From assembly GCA_900470965.1 (NCBI GenBank), contig UCCS01000017.1, positions 45,718-109,717 on the forward strand: a stretch of 64,000 bases of DNA. Direction: 5' to 3'. Made by a program: the position numbers and the translations under genes. This document shows positions 53,301 through 62,371 of this stretch, one piece after another (within the stretch, counting starts at the first letter, position 1; every line of letters begins with the position of its first letter). The stretch comes from Hyphomicrobiales bacterium. GTDB lineage: Bacteria > Pseudomonadota > Alphaproteobacteria > Rhizobiales > Rhizobiaceae. Below the pieces are notes generated by a model, which ran no database searches, was not told the DNA's origin, and was given only the letters and a program-made list of their open reading frames with translations.

Positions 53301-54296
53301 TCAGGCCACACCGATCCGCAAGAGATCATGGAAGTGAACGAGCCCGATTGGGCGCTGCTCGTCATCGATGACCATAAGCGCACCGATCTTGTATTGTTCG
53401 AGCAGTGCCAGGGCCGCAGTCGCCAGTATCGTCGGCCTGACCGTCTTCGGCGCGCGCGTCATGATGTCATCGACTGTCAACTCCGCGAGATTGCGGCTGA
53501 GGTTGCGGGACATGTCACCATCAGTGACGATGCCGCAAAGCCGGCCCTCCGCATCCAGCACGCCGACGCAGCCGAAATGCTTGTGCGACAGAACCTTGAT
53601 CGCCGCCGGCACCGACGTGCCTTGCGCGACCAGCGGCAGGCGGTCACCGGTATGCATGACGTCGGCAACATGCATCAGGCTAGCGCCCAGCTTGCCGCCG
53701 GGATGGAAAACATGGAAATCCGTCGCCGTGAAGCCACGCGCGTCCAGAAGCGCAATCGCCAGTGCATCACCGAGCGCAAGCTGCATCATCGTCGATGTGG
53801 TCGGCGCCAGCCCATTCGGACAGGCCTCTTCCTCATTGGGGATCAGCAGCACGATATCTGCGGCCGTCGCCAGTGAGGACTGTGGGCTGCAGGTCATGGC
53901 GATCAGCGGAATGGAAAAACGCCGCGTGTAGGAAATGATGCTCTTCAGTTCGGCGCTTTCACCACCCTTGGAGATCGCCAGCACCAGATCATCGCCGGCA
54001 ATCATGCCAAGATCGCCGTGATTGGCTTCCGCCGCATGCACGAAAAAGGCAGGCGTTCCCGTTGAAGCGAAGGTGGCGGCGATCTTCGTGCCGATATGGC
54101 CGCTCTTGCCGACGCCGGTCACGATCACACGGCCGGTATTCTCGCCAATCATCTCGACCGCACGAGTAAAGGGGCCGGCCAGCCCATCATCGAAGGCACG
54201 TTCCAACGCCTCAAGGGCACGTCTTTCGATGCTGACGGTGCGCTTGCCCGACTCCAGCACGCTGTTTTCGACGAGTTTTACCGCTCTCCTGATCAT
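53301..54296 (-). CDS. kpsF: Arabinose-5-phosphate isomerase
   Basis: The enzyme interconverts ribulose-5-phosphate and arabinose-5-phosphate, the precursor of Kdo for lipopolysaccharide or capsule. The 331-residue protein has a SIS domain (VIVTGVGKSGHIGTKIA, FVHAAEANHGDLGM, GGESAELK) and two CBS domains in the C-terminal part (VADVMHTGDRLPLV and VDDIMTRAPKTVRP). The symbol kpsF or kdsD is a matter of usage. Confidence 0.93.
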   Translation of the reverse strand: MIRRAVKLVENSVLESGKRTVSIERRALEALERAFDDGLAGPFTRAVEMIGENTGRVIVTGVGKSGHIGTKIAATFASTGTPAFFVHAAEANHGDLGMIAGDDLVLAISKGGESAELKSIISYTRRFSIPLIAMTCSPQSSLATAADIVLLIPNEEEACPNGLAPTTSTMMQLALGDALAIALLDARGFTATDFHVFHPGGKLGASLMHVADVMHTGDRLPLVAQGTSVPAAIKVLSHKHFGCVGVLDAEGRLCGIVTDGDMSRNLSRNLAELTVDDIMTRAPKTVRPTILATAALALLEQYKIGALMVIDDEQRPIGLVHFHDLLRIGVA

Positions 54297-54439
54297 GGCA
54301 ATGCGTTAGACCTTTTCACTTTACCTGTCCACCCGACAATGTTTCCCATGTATGAACGCGCAGCCCGCACGGCAACGAATGGTTAACCACAAGGCTTTAC
54401 GCTTGGGTAAGACTTCGAAGCATTTCAGGCGCGGATTGA

Positions 54440-55972
54440 ATGGGCCAGGGAAAACAGACGAGCAGTGTGACGCCGCTCCGCGCCATGAGCCATGCCGTCT
54501 CCATTGTGGCTATCGGCCTGCTGGTCGTGCCCGCCGCTTTCGCACAGCAGACGACGTCTCAACAAGCACCGGCAAGCACGGCAAATTCCCGTACGACAGC
54601 CACACAGGGCGCAACCACGTACAATGCGGCGCCGGATTTCGGCGATACGGGCGATGCCGCGACCACTCCTGCCAACAATGTCCGGGATCAGGATTCGGAC
54701 GCAGCGGCTGGCCGCACTCCGACAACACAGCCCGACGATGAGATTACCGGCGCGATCCTCGACGAGGATATGCGCAGGCTGAACACCCGCGAACCGCGCC
54801 TGGACGAAACGCCGGCGCGCAAGGTACCGGAAAGTATCTCGACCGAGCAGACGCCCGGCATCCCTCTCGGCAGCTTTGTCCTGCGCCCGAGCGTCACCCA
54901 AACGATCAATACCGAGACCACGAAGGACGGTGGAACGAAAAAGAGCCGCGGCTTCCTCGAGACCGATATGGGCGCGACGCTGACCTCCGACTGGAGCCGG
55001 CATCAGCTGACCGTCACCTCCGAGGGCGCCTGGCAAAAGAACATCAGCGGCGAGGGTGAAGAACAGCCATCCTTCAAGATCAATGGCGATCTGCGCCTGG
55101 ACCTGACGCGCGATACCGTCGGCCACATCACTGGTGGCTATAATTTCTACCGCGAAGACACTGATGATCCGGATGCGATCACCAACGCCGATCAGCAATC
55201 CGATGTGCAGGAATTTACCGGCGGCGCCTCCATCGAGCACGACTTCGGCATCCTGCGTGGAACCGCCGCCGTTGCGCTTTCGCGCTCGATCTATTCCGAT
55301 GCCGAACTCTCCAACGGCACGACAGTCTCCATGAGTGACCGCAACCAGACCACGGGCACGGTGCGCGGCCGCATCGGCTATGAACTCTCGCCGGCACTCA
55401 TTCCCTTCATCGAGGCGTCGATCGGCAAGACCAACTATGATGAACGCACCGATTCCTCCGGTTATCGGCGTTCGGGGGACAGCTACGGCGCCAAGGGCGG
55501 CGTTCAGGTCGATATGGGCGAAAAACTCAACGGCGAGGTCGCGGTCGGTTATGCGACGGCGGATTTCGCTGATGACAGGCTGAAATCGATCGATACGGCG
55601 ACACTCGATGCTAGCCTGCTCTGGTCGCCGATCCGCGGAACGAATGTCAATCTGGACCTCCAGACCAGCATCCAGCCTTCCACCGCAGCGGGCGAAAGCG
55701 GCTATGTCTCGCATCAGCTGACATCCACGGTCGATCATCAGCTGCGCGACAATCTGGTGGCGACGGTCATCAGTGGCGTGACGCTGCGCGATTATCCGAG
55801 CGGCAGCACCATAAGCGACGAGACGGTTTACACCGCCTCGACAGGTCTTGTCTGGAACATCAACCGCTACCTCGACTTCACCAGCACGCTTGGCTACGAG
55901 CTGACGACACGCAAGGAAGGCGACGACTCGCAGCAATGGCGAGCCGGCGTCGGTCTCAAGGTGAAGCGCTGA
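54440..55972 (+). CDS. Outer-membrane beta-barrel protein
   Basis: The 510-residue precursor has a signal peptide near 16-36 and a Thr/Gln-rich low-complexity stretch to about residue 90. Many amphipathic strands of a barrel follow, such as QLTVTSEGAWQKNIS, HITGGYNFYRED and VGYATADFADDRLK, finishing WRAGVGLKVKR. It resembles the rhizobial outer-membrane beta-barrel group (BBP2/DUF2320-like); substrate unknown. The start could also be at 54485. It ends six bases before the convergent galU stop. Confidence 0.82.
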   Translation: MGQGKQTSSVTPLRAMSHAVSIVAIGLLVVPAAFAQQTTSQQAPASTANSRTTATQGATTYNAAPDFGDTGDAATTPANNVRDQDSDAAAGRTPTTQPDDEITGAILDEDMRRLNTREPRLDETPARKVPESISTEQTPGIPLGSFVLRPSVTQTINTETTKDGGTKKSRGFLETDMGATLTSDWSRHQLTVTSEGAWQKNISGEGEEQPSFKINGDLRLDLTRDTVGHITGGYNFYREDTDDPDAITNADQQSDVQEFTGGASIEHDFGILRGTAAVALSRSIYSDAELSNGTTVSMSDRNQTTGTVRGRIGYELSPALIPFIEASIGKTNYDERTDSSGYRRSGDSYGAKGGVQVDMGEKLNGEVAVGYATADFADDRLKSIDTATLDASLLWSPIRGTNVNLDLQTSIQPSTAAGESGYVSHQLTSTVDHQLRDNLVATVISGVTLRDYPSGSTISDETVYTASTGLVWNINRYLDFTSTLGYELTTRKEGDDSQQWRAGVGLKVKR

Positions 55973-55978
55973 AGGGCC

Positions 55979-56866
55979 TTAGTTCAGGGCGGCGAGAAGG
56001 TCCCTGAAGCCGCCCTCAACCGTCGGACGGATATCCGCACGCTCAAGAGCGAAGGCGACGTTGGCGAGGATGAAGCCATCCTTGGCGCCGCAGTCGTAAG
56101 TTTCACCCTTGAAGTGGTAGCCAGCGAAATCCTGCTCCTTGAGCAGCTTCAGCATGCCGTCGGTGAGCTGGATTTCGTTACCTGCGCCGCGTTCCTGGGT
56201 TTCCAGGATTTTGAAGATCTCCGGCTGCAGGATGTAGCGACCGTTGATGAAGAAGTTTGAAGGAGCCGTACCCTTGGCTGGCTTTTCAACCATGCCGGTG
56301 ATCCGGAAGCCTTCGCCGATAGCTTCGCCAACGCCGACGATGCCATATTTGTGAGCCTGGTCGGGAGCGCATTCCTCGACAGCGATGATATTGCCGCCGC
56401 TGTGTTCGTAGAGCTCGATCATGCCCTTCATGCAGCCCTTTTGATCCTTCATGATCATGTCGGGAAGAAGCAGTGCGAAAGGCTCATCGCCCACGATTTC
56501 GCGGGCGCACCAGACGGCGTGGCCAAGGCCGAGCGGCTCCTGCTGACGGGTAAAGCTCACCGTGCCTGCCTTGGGAAGCTGCTGCTGCAGCAGGGTGATC
56601 TCCGCCTTCTTGGCGCGCTCCTTGAGCGTCTGCTCAAGTTCGAAATGAATATCGAAGTAATCTTCGATGACATGCTTGTTACGACCAGTAACAAAAACCA
56701 GATGTTCAATGCCTGCTTCAAGTGCTTCGTCGACAACATACTGAATGATTGGTTTATCGACGACCGTCAGCATTTCCTTTGGAACCGCTTTAGTGGCTGG
56801 AAGGAACCGCGTTCCCAGACCAGCGACTGGAAATACTGCCTTGCGAACTTTCTTATTCAGAGCCAC
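55979..56866 (-). CDS. galU: UTP-glucose-1-phosphate uridylyltransferase
   Basis: GalU makes UDP-glucose for polysaccharides and lipopolysaccharide. The 295-residue protein has [61 protein letters not shown] and [17 protein letters not shown]. The name exoN is used for this enzyme in some rhizobia. The 204 bp to the lytic transglycosylase hold the divergent promoters. Confidence 0.97.
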   Translation of the reverse strand: MALNKKVRKAVFPVAGLGTRFLPATKAVPKEMLTVVDKPIIQYVVDEALEAGIEHLVFVTGRNKHVIEDYFDIHFELEQTLKERAKKAEITLLQQQLPKAGTVSFTRQQEPLGLGHAVWCAREIVGDEPFALLLPDMIMKDQKGCMKGMIELYEHSGGNIIAVEECAPDQAHKYGIVGVGEAIGEGFRITGMVEKPAKGTAPSNFFINGRYILQPEIFKILETQERGAGNEIQLTDGMLKLLKEQDFAGYHFKGETYDCGAKDGFILANVAFALERADIRPTVEGGFRDLLAALN

Positions 56867-57070
56867 ACCGACCTCCTGTTTTGACTATACCGCTTTTAAC
56901 GAAACGCTACATCGATTTGAACTAGTATAGAATTGCTACCGTTTTGCAAATGGTGACTGGACCGGCCGGGCATGGTAAAGAATTTGTTGACTCCGTTCCT
57001 GTAATTTCGGCGTAGGACGGACATGACGTACCGCCCAGGCTAAAACTGAAGATGACGGATACGACTGCCG

Positions 57071-58294
57071 ATGACCCAGAAATATATGAACTCCCTTCGT
57101 GGTCTTGCTCTCGCCCTCGTTGTCGCCACCGCGACCGGACTGGCCCCCAATAACGCAAAAGCTGATGCCCGGTTCCAGAAGTGGATCGCGGACTTCTACC
57201 AAACTGCCGCGCAGAGTGGCATCAGTAAGGCAACCTATCAGAAAGCCTTTTCTGGGGTAAGCGAACCTGACCCTACTGTGCTGGAAAAGGCAACCTATCA
57301 GCCTGAATTCACATCGAAGATTTGGGATTACATCGATTCCCGCGTCAATCCCTACACTGTGGAAATCGGCCGCAAGATGGCCGCCAAGCATGCCAAGACG
57401 CTGGATGTGATCCAGCGCCACTTCGGCGTCGACAAATCGATTCTGCTCGCCATCTGGTCGATGGAATCAAATTACGGCGCAGTTCTCGCTAAGGATGAGC
57501 GCCTTCACTATGTGCCGCGCGCATTGGCAACGCTTGCCTTTGCCGATCCCAAGCGTGCCAAGTTTGCCAAGAAGCAGTTGATCGCAGCCCTGAAGATCCT
57601 GCAGAATGGCGATGTGCCCGCCAAGGAAATGACCGGCTCATGGGCTGGCGCCATGGGCCACACCCAGTTCATCCCGACAAGCTATCTTCTCTATGCGGTG
57701 GACGCTGACGGCAACGGCCATCGCGACATCTGGAATTCCGTGCCCGACGCGCTGGCGACCTCGGCCAATCTCCTCATGAAGAACGGCTGGGACGCTGGCA
57801 GAACCTGGGGCTACGAAGTCGCAGTACCGGCATCTGCCGCACAGCAGGTCGGCAAGACGCGCACCCTCGCCCAGTGGGCAGCCCTTGGCCTGAAGCGTCC
57901 GAATGGCAAGCCTTTCAAGGATGGCGACACCCGCGCCATGCTGAAGATGCCGGCAGGTAGCGACGGTCCGGGCTTCCTGATGACGGCGAACTTCTTCACC
58001 ATCAAGAACTACAATGCCTCCGACAGCTATGCGCTCGCCGTCGGCCTGCTTGCAGACCAGATTGCCGGCTTTGGCGGAATGCAGCAGCGCTGGCCGCGTC
58101 CGGAAGGTGCGCTCGACATCACCGAGAAGTTCGAATTGCAGACACGCCTGAAGACGCTCGGCTATTACAGTGGTGATGTCGACGGCAATTTCGGCTCCGG
58201 CTCCAAGGCAGCCATCGCCGCTGTTCAGGAGCGCATCGGCATGCAGCCGGATGGTGAGCCTTCACTTTCGCTTCTCGACGCGCTGCGCCGTTAG
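57071..58294 (+). CDS. Lytic murein transglycosylase (MltB family)
   Basis: The enzyme cuts the glycan strands of peptidoglycan. The 407-residue precursor has a signal segment at about 8-30, the catalytic glutamate E132 in WSMESNYGAVL, and AGAMGHTQFIPTSYL, DADGNGHRDIWNS and NLLMKNGWDAGRTWGYEV of the SLT_2 family. A C-terminal peptidoglycan-binding domain follows (LQTRLKTLGYYSGDVDGNFGSGSKAAI). The stop codon TAG lies inside the RIME-like element that begins at 58291. Confidence 0.94.
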   Translation: MTQKYMNSLRGLALALVVATATGLAPNNAKADARFQKWIADFYQTAAQSGISKATYQKAFSGVSEPDPTVLEKATYQPEFTSKIWDYIDSRVNPYTVEIGRKMAAKHAKTLDVIQRHFGVDKSILLAIWSMESNYGAVLAKDERLHYVPRALATLAFADPKRAKFAKKQLIAALKILQNGDVPAKEMTGSWAGAMGHTQFIPTSYLLYAVDADGNGHRDIWNSVPDALATSANLLMKNGWDAGRTWGYEVAVPASAAQQVGKTRTLAQWAALGLKRPNGKPFKDGDTRAMLKMPAGSDGPGFLMTANFFTIKNYNASDSYALAVGLLADQIAGFGGMQQRWPRPEGALDITEKFELQTRLKTLGYYSGDVDGNFGSGSKAAIAAVQERIGMQPDGEPSLSLLDALRR

Positions 58295-58396
58295 CGCGTC
58301 GTGCGTCCATTTGGACGCACAAAGGACATTCTAACTCCTTGAATCTACGTATCGTGCTTTCCGAAAATCATTCCGATTTTCGGGCCGATGCTGTAG
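58291..58396. repeat. RIME-like intergenic palindromic element, copy 2
   Basis: The proximal hairpin is GTGCGTCC-ATTT-GGACGCAC, the distal one is CCGAAAATC with CGATTTTCGG (one base shorter on the left arm than in copy 1), and the end is GGGCCGATGCTGTAGA. The first bases, TTAG, provide the stop codon of the transglycosylase gene. Confidence 0.82.
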
Positions 58397-58453
58397 AAGC
58401 GGGGAAAGCCTGACCTAAATAATGTTGGTGGTGTGGACGGAAAGCAGCTGCCT

Positions 58454-59698
58454 ATGCAAGATGCCCGGCAGATGCGGAACTGCCCGATGACAAGACAAAT
58501 TGACCGGACCCGATGGATTCGTGGGCTTGCGCTTGCCGCAGCCACGCTTTCCCTTTGCCTTGGTTCGATGCTGCCGGCCGACTATGCTGAGGCGCAGGAG
58601 CTTCGCTATCAACGCCGCTCCATCCTCGATTTCTTTCTCGGCCGCCGTTACATCGATGAGAACCCGCAGCCCGAAATGCGCGGCCAACCGCGGCGGCAAC
58701 AGCAGCAACGTAGGCGCGCACCCGCGCAGAAGGCCGTGACGCCAATGCGCACGGCGCCGGTCGCGCCCGCTGAACCCGTGGTCCAAAAGCTGGACAATGC
58801 CCAGAAAATCCTGATCGTCGGTGATTTTCTCGCCGGCGGCCTAGGCGACGGCCTCACCGCCGCCTTTGAAACCTCGCCCGGCGTCGTAGTCGAGGCCCGC
58901 AGCAATGTCTCTTCCGGCCTCGTGCGCGACGACTATTACAACTGGCCCGGCGAATTGCCGAAGATGATCGACGAGTTGAAGCCGGCAATGGTCGTCGTCA
59001 TGATCGGCGCCAATGATCGCCAGCAGATGGTGACCGATGCCGGCAAGGAAAAATTTCGGACCGACGGCTGGTTTACCGAGTATCAGCGCCGCGTGCTGGC
59101 CTTCGGCAAAGAGATCACGAGCCGCAAGATCCCGCTGCTCTGGGTCGGACTTCCTGCCTTTGAATCCGATTCGATGACGGCCGATGCCGTTCAGATGAAC
59201 CAGCTCTACCGCAACCAGATGGAAAGCATCGGTGGCGAATTCGTCGACATCTGGGACGGTTTCGTGGACGAGAACGGCAAGTTCATCGTCACCGGTTCCG
59301 ATGTCAACGGCCAGCAGGTGCGCCTGCGCACCACTGACGGCATCAACCTGACCCAGGCCGGTCGCCGCAAGCTCGCATTCTACGTGGAAAAACCGGCGCG
59401 CCGCCTCCTCGGCACCCAGGCAAGTCCCGATCTCGTGCGCCTCGACCCCGGCAACCTGCCGGCACTGACGCTGCCCACCAATCCGGTGGAACACACGCAG
59501 CCGATCAGCCTGTCCGACCCGAACCTCGATGGTGGAGCGGAATTGCTTGGCGCCAGCAAGACGCCGCCGGTAACACTGACCAAATCGCCACGTGATCTGC
59601 TGGTCGAACAGGGAGAGATGGCACCGGCGCCGGCAGGCCGTATCGACGACTATCGCATGCCGACGCTGAAGACGACGGCGGAAGTTTCCGTGAAATGA
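58454..59698 (+). CDS. DUF459 SGNH-fold protein lacking catalytic serine and histidine
   Basis: The 414-residue precursor starts at the ATG at 58454 (GGAAAG upstream) and has a signal segment near 23-47. After a basic Gln/Arg-rich stretch the SGNH fold begins with ILIVGDFLAGGL, where F125 occupies the place of the GDS serine. The block III asparagine is kept in GANDRQ (N187), but the block V motif reads DGINLT with N298 in place of histidine. Two of the main catalytic residues are therefore missing. It may be a non-catalytic binding or polysaccharide-related protein. Confidence 0.87.
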   Translation: MQDARQMRNCPMTRQIDRTRWIRGLALAAATLSLCLGSMLPADYAEAQELRYQRRSILDFFLGRRYIDENPQPEMRGQPRRQQQQRRRAPAQKAVTPMRTAPVAPAEPVVQKLDNAQKILIVGDFLAGGLGDGLTAAFETSPGVVVEARSNVSSGLVRDDYYNWPGELPKMIDELKPAMVVVMIGANDRQQMVTDAGKEKFRTDGWFTEYQRRVLAFGKEITSRKIPLLWVGLPAFESDSMTADAVQMNQLYRNQMESIGGEFVDIWDGFVDENGKFIVTGSDVNGQQVRLRTTDGINLTQAGRRKLAFYVEKPARRLLGTQASPDLVRLDPGNLPALTLPTNPVEHTQPISLSDPNLDGGAELLGASKTPPVTLTKSPRDLLVEQGEMAPAPAGRIDDYRMPTLKTTAEVSVK

Positions 59699-59708
59699 GA
59701 AACGGCCG

Positions 59709-59790
59709 TTAGAGCGCCGTGCGCCCATTCGCACGCATTAGGGACGCTCTAACTCTTTGAATCTACGCATCGACCCGAAAATCGACGGTC
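59709..59790. repeat. RIME-like intergenic palindromic element, copy 3 (degenerate)
   Basis: The outer arms TTAGAGCG and CGCTCTAA and the hairpin GTGCG with CGCAC are kept, as is the spacer CTTTGAATCTACGCATCG. The distal hairpin is eroded: CCGAAAATCG is left but the matching arm and the GATGCTGTAGA end are lost. This is a decayed copy between the DUF459 gene and the orphan gene. Confidence 0.7.
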
Positions 59791-59794
59791 CGGA

Positions 59795-60436
59795 TTACTT
59801 GGCTGCCGCCTGCGGCCAAGTCAGATAGTAGAAGTTAGAGCCGATCTGGCCGAAATAGGCATTGCTGTTGTCGACCTTATCCACATAGTGACCGGCCTGC
59901 TTGACGAACGAGGCATCATCGCCGCGCTTCAGATGCGCGTTGAGAAAGTCGTTCCAGCCGCTGGCGTCGATATCGGTGCCGGGCTTGCTGTCCGTATTCG
60001 CTTCATCCGGATTTTCGACATCCCAGGCGGCGATGGAAACGCCCTGCGTCGGATCGGAGACCGTCAGCGTACCGTTTTCAAGAGCTGCCAGCATGTCATG
60101 TGCCGTACCATCGGTGCCTTCCTGCTGGGCCGCCTCTTCAAGCTGCTTTTTTAGCATGGCCATGAAGGACGAACTCGTCACATCGGGATTTTCGCTCGAT
60201 GTGTCCGTCGTCTCGTCGGTCTGATCGTTCTGCGTCGAAAGCGTATCGAGCAGGCTTGCAAGCGCATTGTTGGAAAGCAGCGAAGACGTGTCCGGGTCCA
60301 GACCGTAGCTGCCGAGAATGCTGGCAGCGCTGGAGGATTCGGTGGCACTCTGACTGCTGTCGTCATCGGAACCGCGCAGGTTCTTCAGGGCGTATTGGGC
60401 TGAGACCAGCCGCGTACTGTCGATTGCGGAAACCAT
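59795..60436 (-). CDS. Acidic Ser/Thr/Asp-rich orphan protein
   Basis: The 213-residue protein starts at the ATG at 60436, preceded by AAAGGAC; longer frames upstream look non-coding. The N-terminal 110 residues are low-complexity and acidic (SDDDSSQSATESSSAAS, TDETTDTSSEN), with no signal peptide and no cysteine. The C-terminal 90 residues look folded (WNDFLNAHLKRGDDASFVKQAGHYVDKV, GSNFYYLTWPQ). I do not recognise it. The composition and lack of cysteine suit a secreted or flagellum-related substrate, but this is speculation. Confidence 0.68.
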   Translation of the reverse strand: MVSAIDSTRLVSAQYALKNLRGSDDDSSQSATESSSAASILGSYGLDPDTSSLLSNNALASLLDTLSTQNDQTDETTDTSSENPDVTSSSFMAMLKKQLEEAAQQEGTDGTAHDMLAALENGTLTVSDPTQGVSIAAWDVENPDEANTDSKPGTDIDASGWNDFLNAHLKRGDDASFVKQAGHYVDKVDNSNAYFGQIGSNFYYLTWPQAAAK

Positions 60437-60635
60437 GGTTTGTCCTTTGTGATGGTCCGCAGCAACCATGTCCCTTGCGCCGCGGCCAACAGTGAAACGC
60501 CTCACGACTGAACGGGCGGGGGCATGTCCAGCCAGTCGCCGCAGGCCGGTTCGGGCCTGCATACGCAGGAAAACTGCAGCTCGGGAATTGCATGAAGCTT
60601 GCCGGAAGCCGCGGCGCGTCAACCGGTCGCACCAC

Positions 60636-60668
60636 GAAAAGCTCCGCCGGAATGCGGCGGAGTTTTAT
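60636..60668 (-). terminator. Terminator of gltD
   Basis: CTCCGCCG and CGGCGGAG pair around a 5-base loop, with AAAA on the left and TTTT on the right of the stem on the plus strand, so it can work in both directions. It lies 26 bp after the gltD stop codon. Confidence 0.8.
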
Positions 60669-60693
60669 TGCTCGACGAATTGTTTGTGGCCGA

Positions 60694-62148
60694 TCAGCGC
60701 GGCAGGACGGTGGAGCCCATCAGCGCCTCGTCAATCGCGCGCGCAGCCTGGCGGCCTTCGCGGATTGCCCAGACCACCAGCGACTGGCCGCGGCGCACGT
60801 CGCCCGCCGTCCAGAGCTTGTCGATCGAGGTCTTGTAGTCAAGGTCGTTGGCAACGACGTTGGTCGATCCGCGCTTGTCGATATTGAGTATCAGCTTGCC
60901 GTCGAGCTCCTTCAGCACGCTGTCGTTGAACGGACCGCTGAAGCCGATGGCGATAAAGGCAAGATCTGCCTTGATGACAAAATCCGTACCCGGAACCGGC
61001 CGGCGGCGCTCATCGACTTCACAGCACTTCACGCCTGTCAGGACACCATCTTCGCCGACGAATTCGAGCGTGGCGACCTGGAATTCGCGGATCGCGCCTT
61101 CGGCCTGCGAAGAGGAGGTACGCATCTTCGTGGCCCAGAACGGCCAGACGGCGAGCTTGTCTTCCTTTTCCGGCGGCTGCGGACGAATGTCGAGCTGGGT
61201 CACCTTGACCGCACCCTGACGGAAGGCCGTGCCGACGCAGTCCGACGCCGTATCACCACCGCCGACAACGACGACATGCTTGGCGCCGGCCAGGATCGGA
61301 TCGGACGGCCAACCGGTGCTGTCGATATTCTCGCGGCCGACGCGCTTGTTCTGCTGAACCAGATACGGCATTGCATCGTGAACACCGGCGAGATCGATGC
61401 CCGGAATGCCGGCAGCACGCGGCGTCTCGGAGCCGCCGCAGTAAAGCACGGCATCATGATCCGCGAGCAGCTGCTCGACCTTGACGTCGACGCCGACATT
61501 GACGCCGCAATGGAACGTCACGCCCTCGCCTTTCATCTGCTCCACGCGGCGATCGATGAAGTTCTTCTCCATCTTGAAATCCGGAATGCCGTAACGCAGC
61601 AGGCCGCCGGGCTTCGTCTCACGCTCATAGACATGCACGTCATGGCCGGCGCGACCGAGTTGCTGGGCGGCCGCCATGCCGGCAGGGCCGGAGCCAATGA
61701 TTGCAACCTTCTTTCCGGTATGGATCGTTGCCGGCTGCGGACGGATGAAGCCGAGCTCGTAAGCCTTGTCGGCAATCGCCTGTTCGACCGTCTTGATGGC
61801 GACCGGCGTATCCTCGAGGTTCAGCGTGCAGGCCTCCTCGCAAGGCGCGGGGCAGACCCGGCCAGTGAACTCCGGGAAGTTGTTGGTCGAATGCAAGTTC
61901 TGGATCGCCGCTTCCCAGTTGTTGTTGTAGACGAGGTCGTTCCAGTCCGGAATCTGGTTATGCACGGGGCAGCCGGTCGGGCCGTGGCAATAGGGGATGC
62001 CACAGTCCATGCAGCGGGCTGCCTGTTTCTGCACTTCCGGGTCCGACATCGGGATCGTGAATTCGCGGAAATGACGGATACGATCCGACGCCGGCTGATA
62101 CTTCGCTACCTGCCGGTCGATTTCCAGAAAACCTGTAACCTTACCCAT
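60694..62148 (-). CDS. gltD: Glutamate synthase small subunit
   Basis: GltD passes electrons from NADPH to the large subunit for glutamate formation from glutamine and 2-oxoglutarate. The 484-residue protein has the N-terminal iron-sulfur cysteines (CMDCGIPYCHGPTGCP and CPAPCEEAC), the FAD motif AIIGSGPAGMAAAQQLG and the NADPH motif VVVGGGDTASDCVG. The start at 62148 (MGKVTGFLEI) follows AGGGACG. gltB lies upstream on the same strand with a 223-bp gap. Confidence 0.97.
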   Translation of the reverse strand: MGKVTGFLEIDRQVAKYQPASDRIRHFREFTIPMSDPEVQKQAARCMDCGIPYCHGPTGCPVHNQIPDWNDLVYNNNWEAAIQNLHSTNNFPEFTGRVCPAPCEEACTLNLEDTPVAIKTVEQAIADKAYELGFIRPQPATIHTGKKVAIIGSGPAGMAAAQQLGRAGHDVHVYERETKPGGLLRYGIPDFKMEKNFIDRRVEQMKGEGVTFHCGVNVGVDVKVEQLLADHDAVLYCGGSETPRAAGIPGIDLAGVHDAMPYLVQQNKRVGRENIDSTGWPSDPILAGAKHVVVVGGGDTASDCVGTAFRQGAVKVTQLDIRPQPPEKEDKLAVWPFWATKMRTSSSQAEGAIREFQVATLEFVGEDGVLTGVKCCEVDERRRPVPGTDFVIKADLAFIAIGFSGPFNDSVLKELDGKLILNIDKRGSTNVVANDLDYKTSIDKLWTAGDVRRGQSLVVWAIREGRQAARAIDEALMGSTVLPR

Positions 62149-62330
62149 ATTTTCGTCCCTTACCCTCATGACCGCCTCGCCCGCGGCCAGTTGTCTGTTC
62201 AGCCTCGATCGCGGAGGCAGGTTGTTTGTCTTGACCGTCATTCGAACATATCCCCTGTCGCCATCCACGCAGTTGCACAAGCTTCAAGCTCGTGGCTCAT
62301 CGTCGTGTGTCATTGAGATATTTCAGTCAC

Positions 62331-62357
62331 CCGCCACGCGCTTTTCAGGCGTGGCGG
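62331..62357 (-). other. Hairpin between gltB and gltD
   Basis: CCGCCACGC pairs perfectly with GCGTGGCGG around a 9-base loop, 14 bp after the gltB stop on the minus strand. There is no T-run after it, so it is more likely an RNA-stability or processing element or a weak attenuator than a full terminator. It may set gltB and gltD levels apart. Confidence 0.5.
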
Positions 62358-62371
62358 ATTGTTCGGTGCAA

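Noticed and set aside
60592..62316. 574-codon plus-strand frame opposite gltD
   Set aside because: It lies entirely antisense to gltD, which has all expected motifs, and shows no family features.
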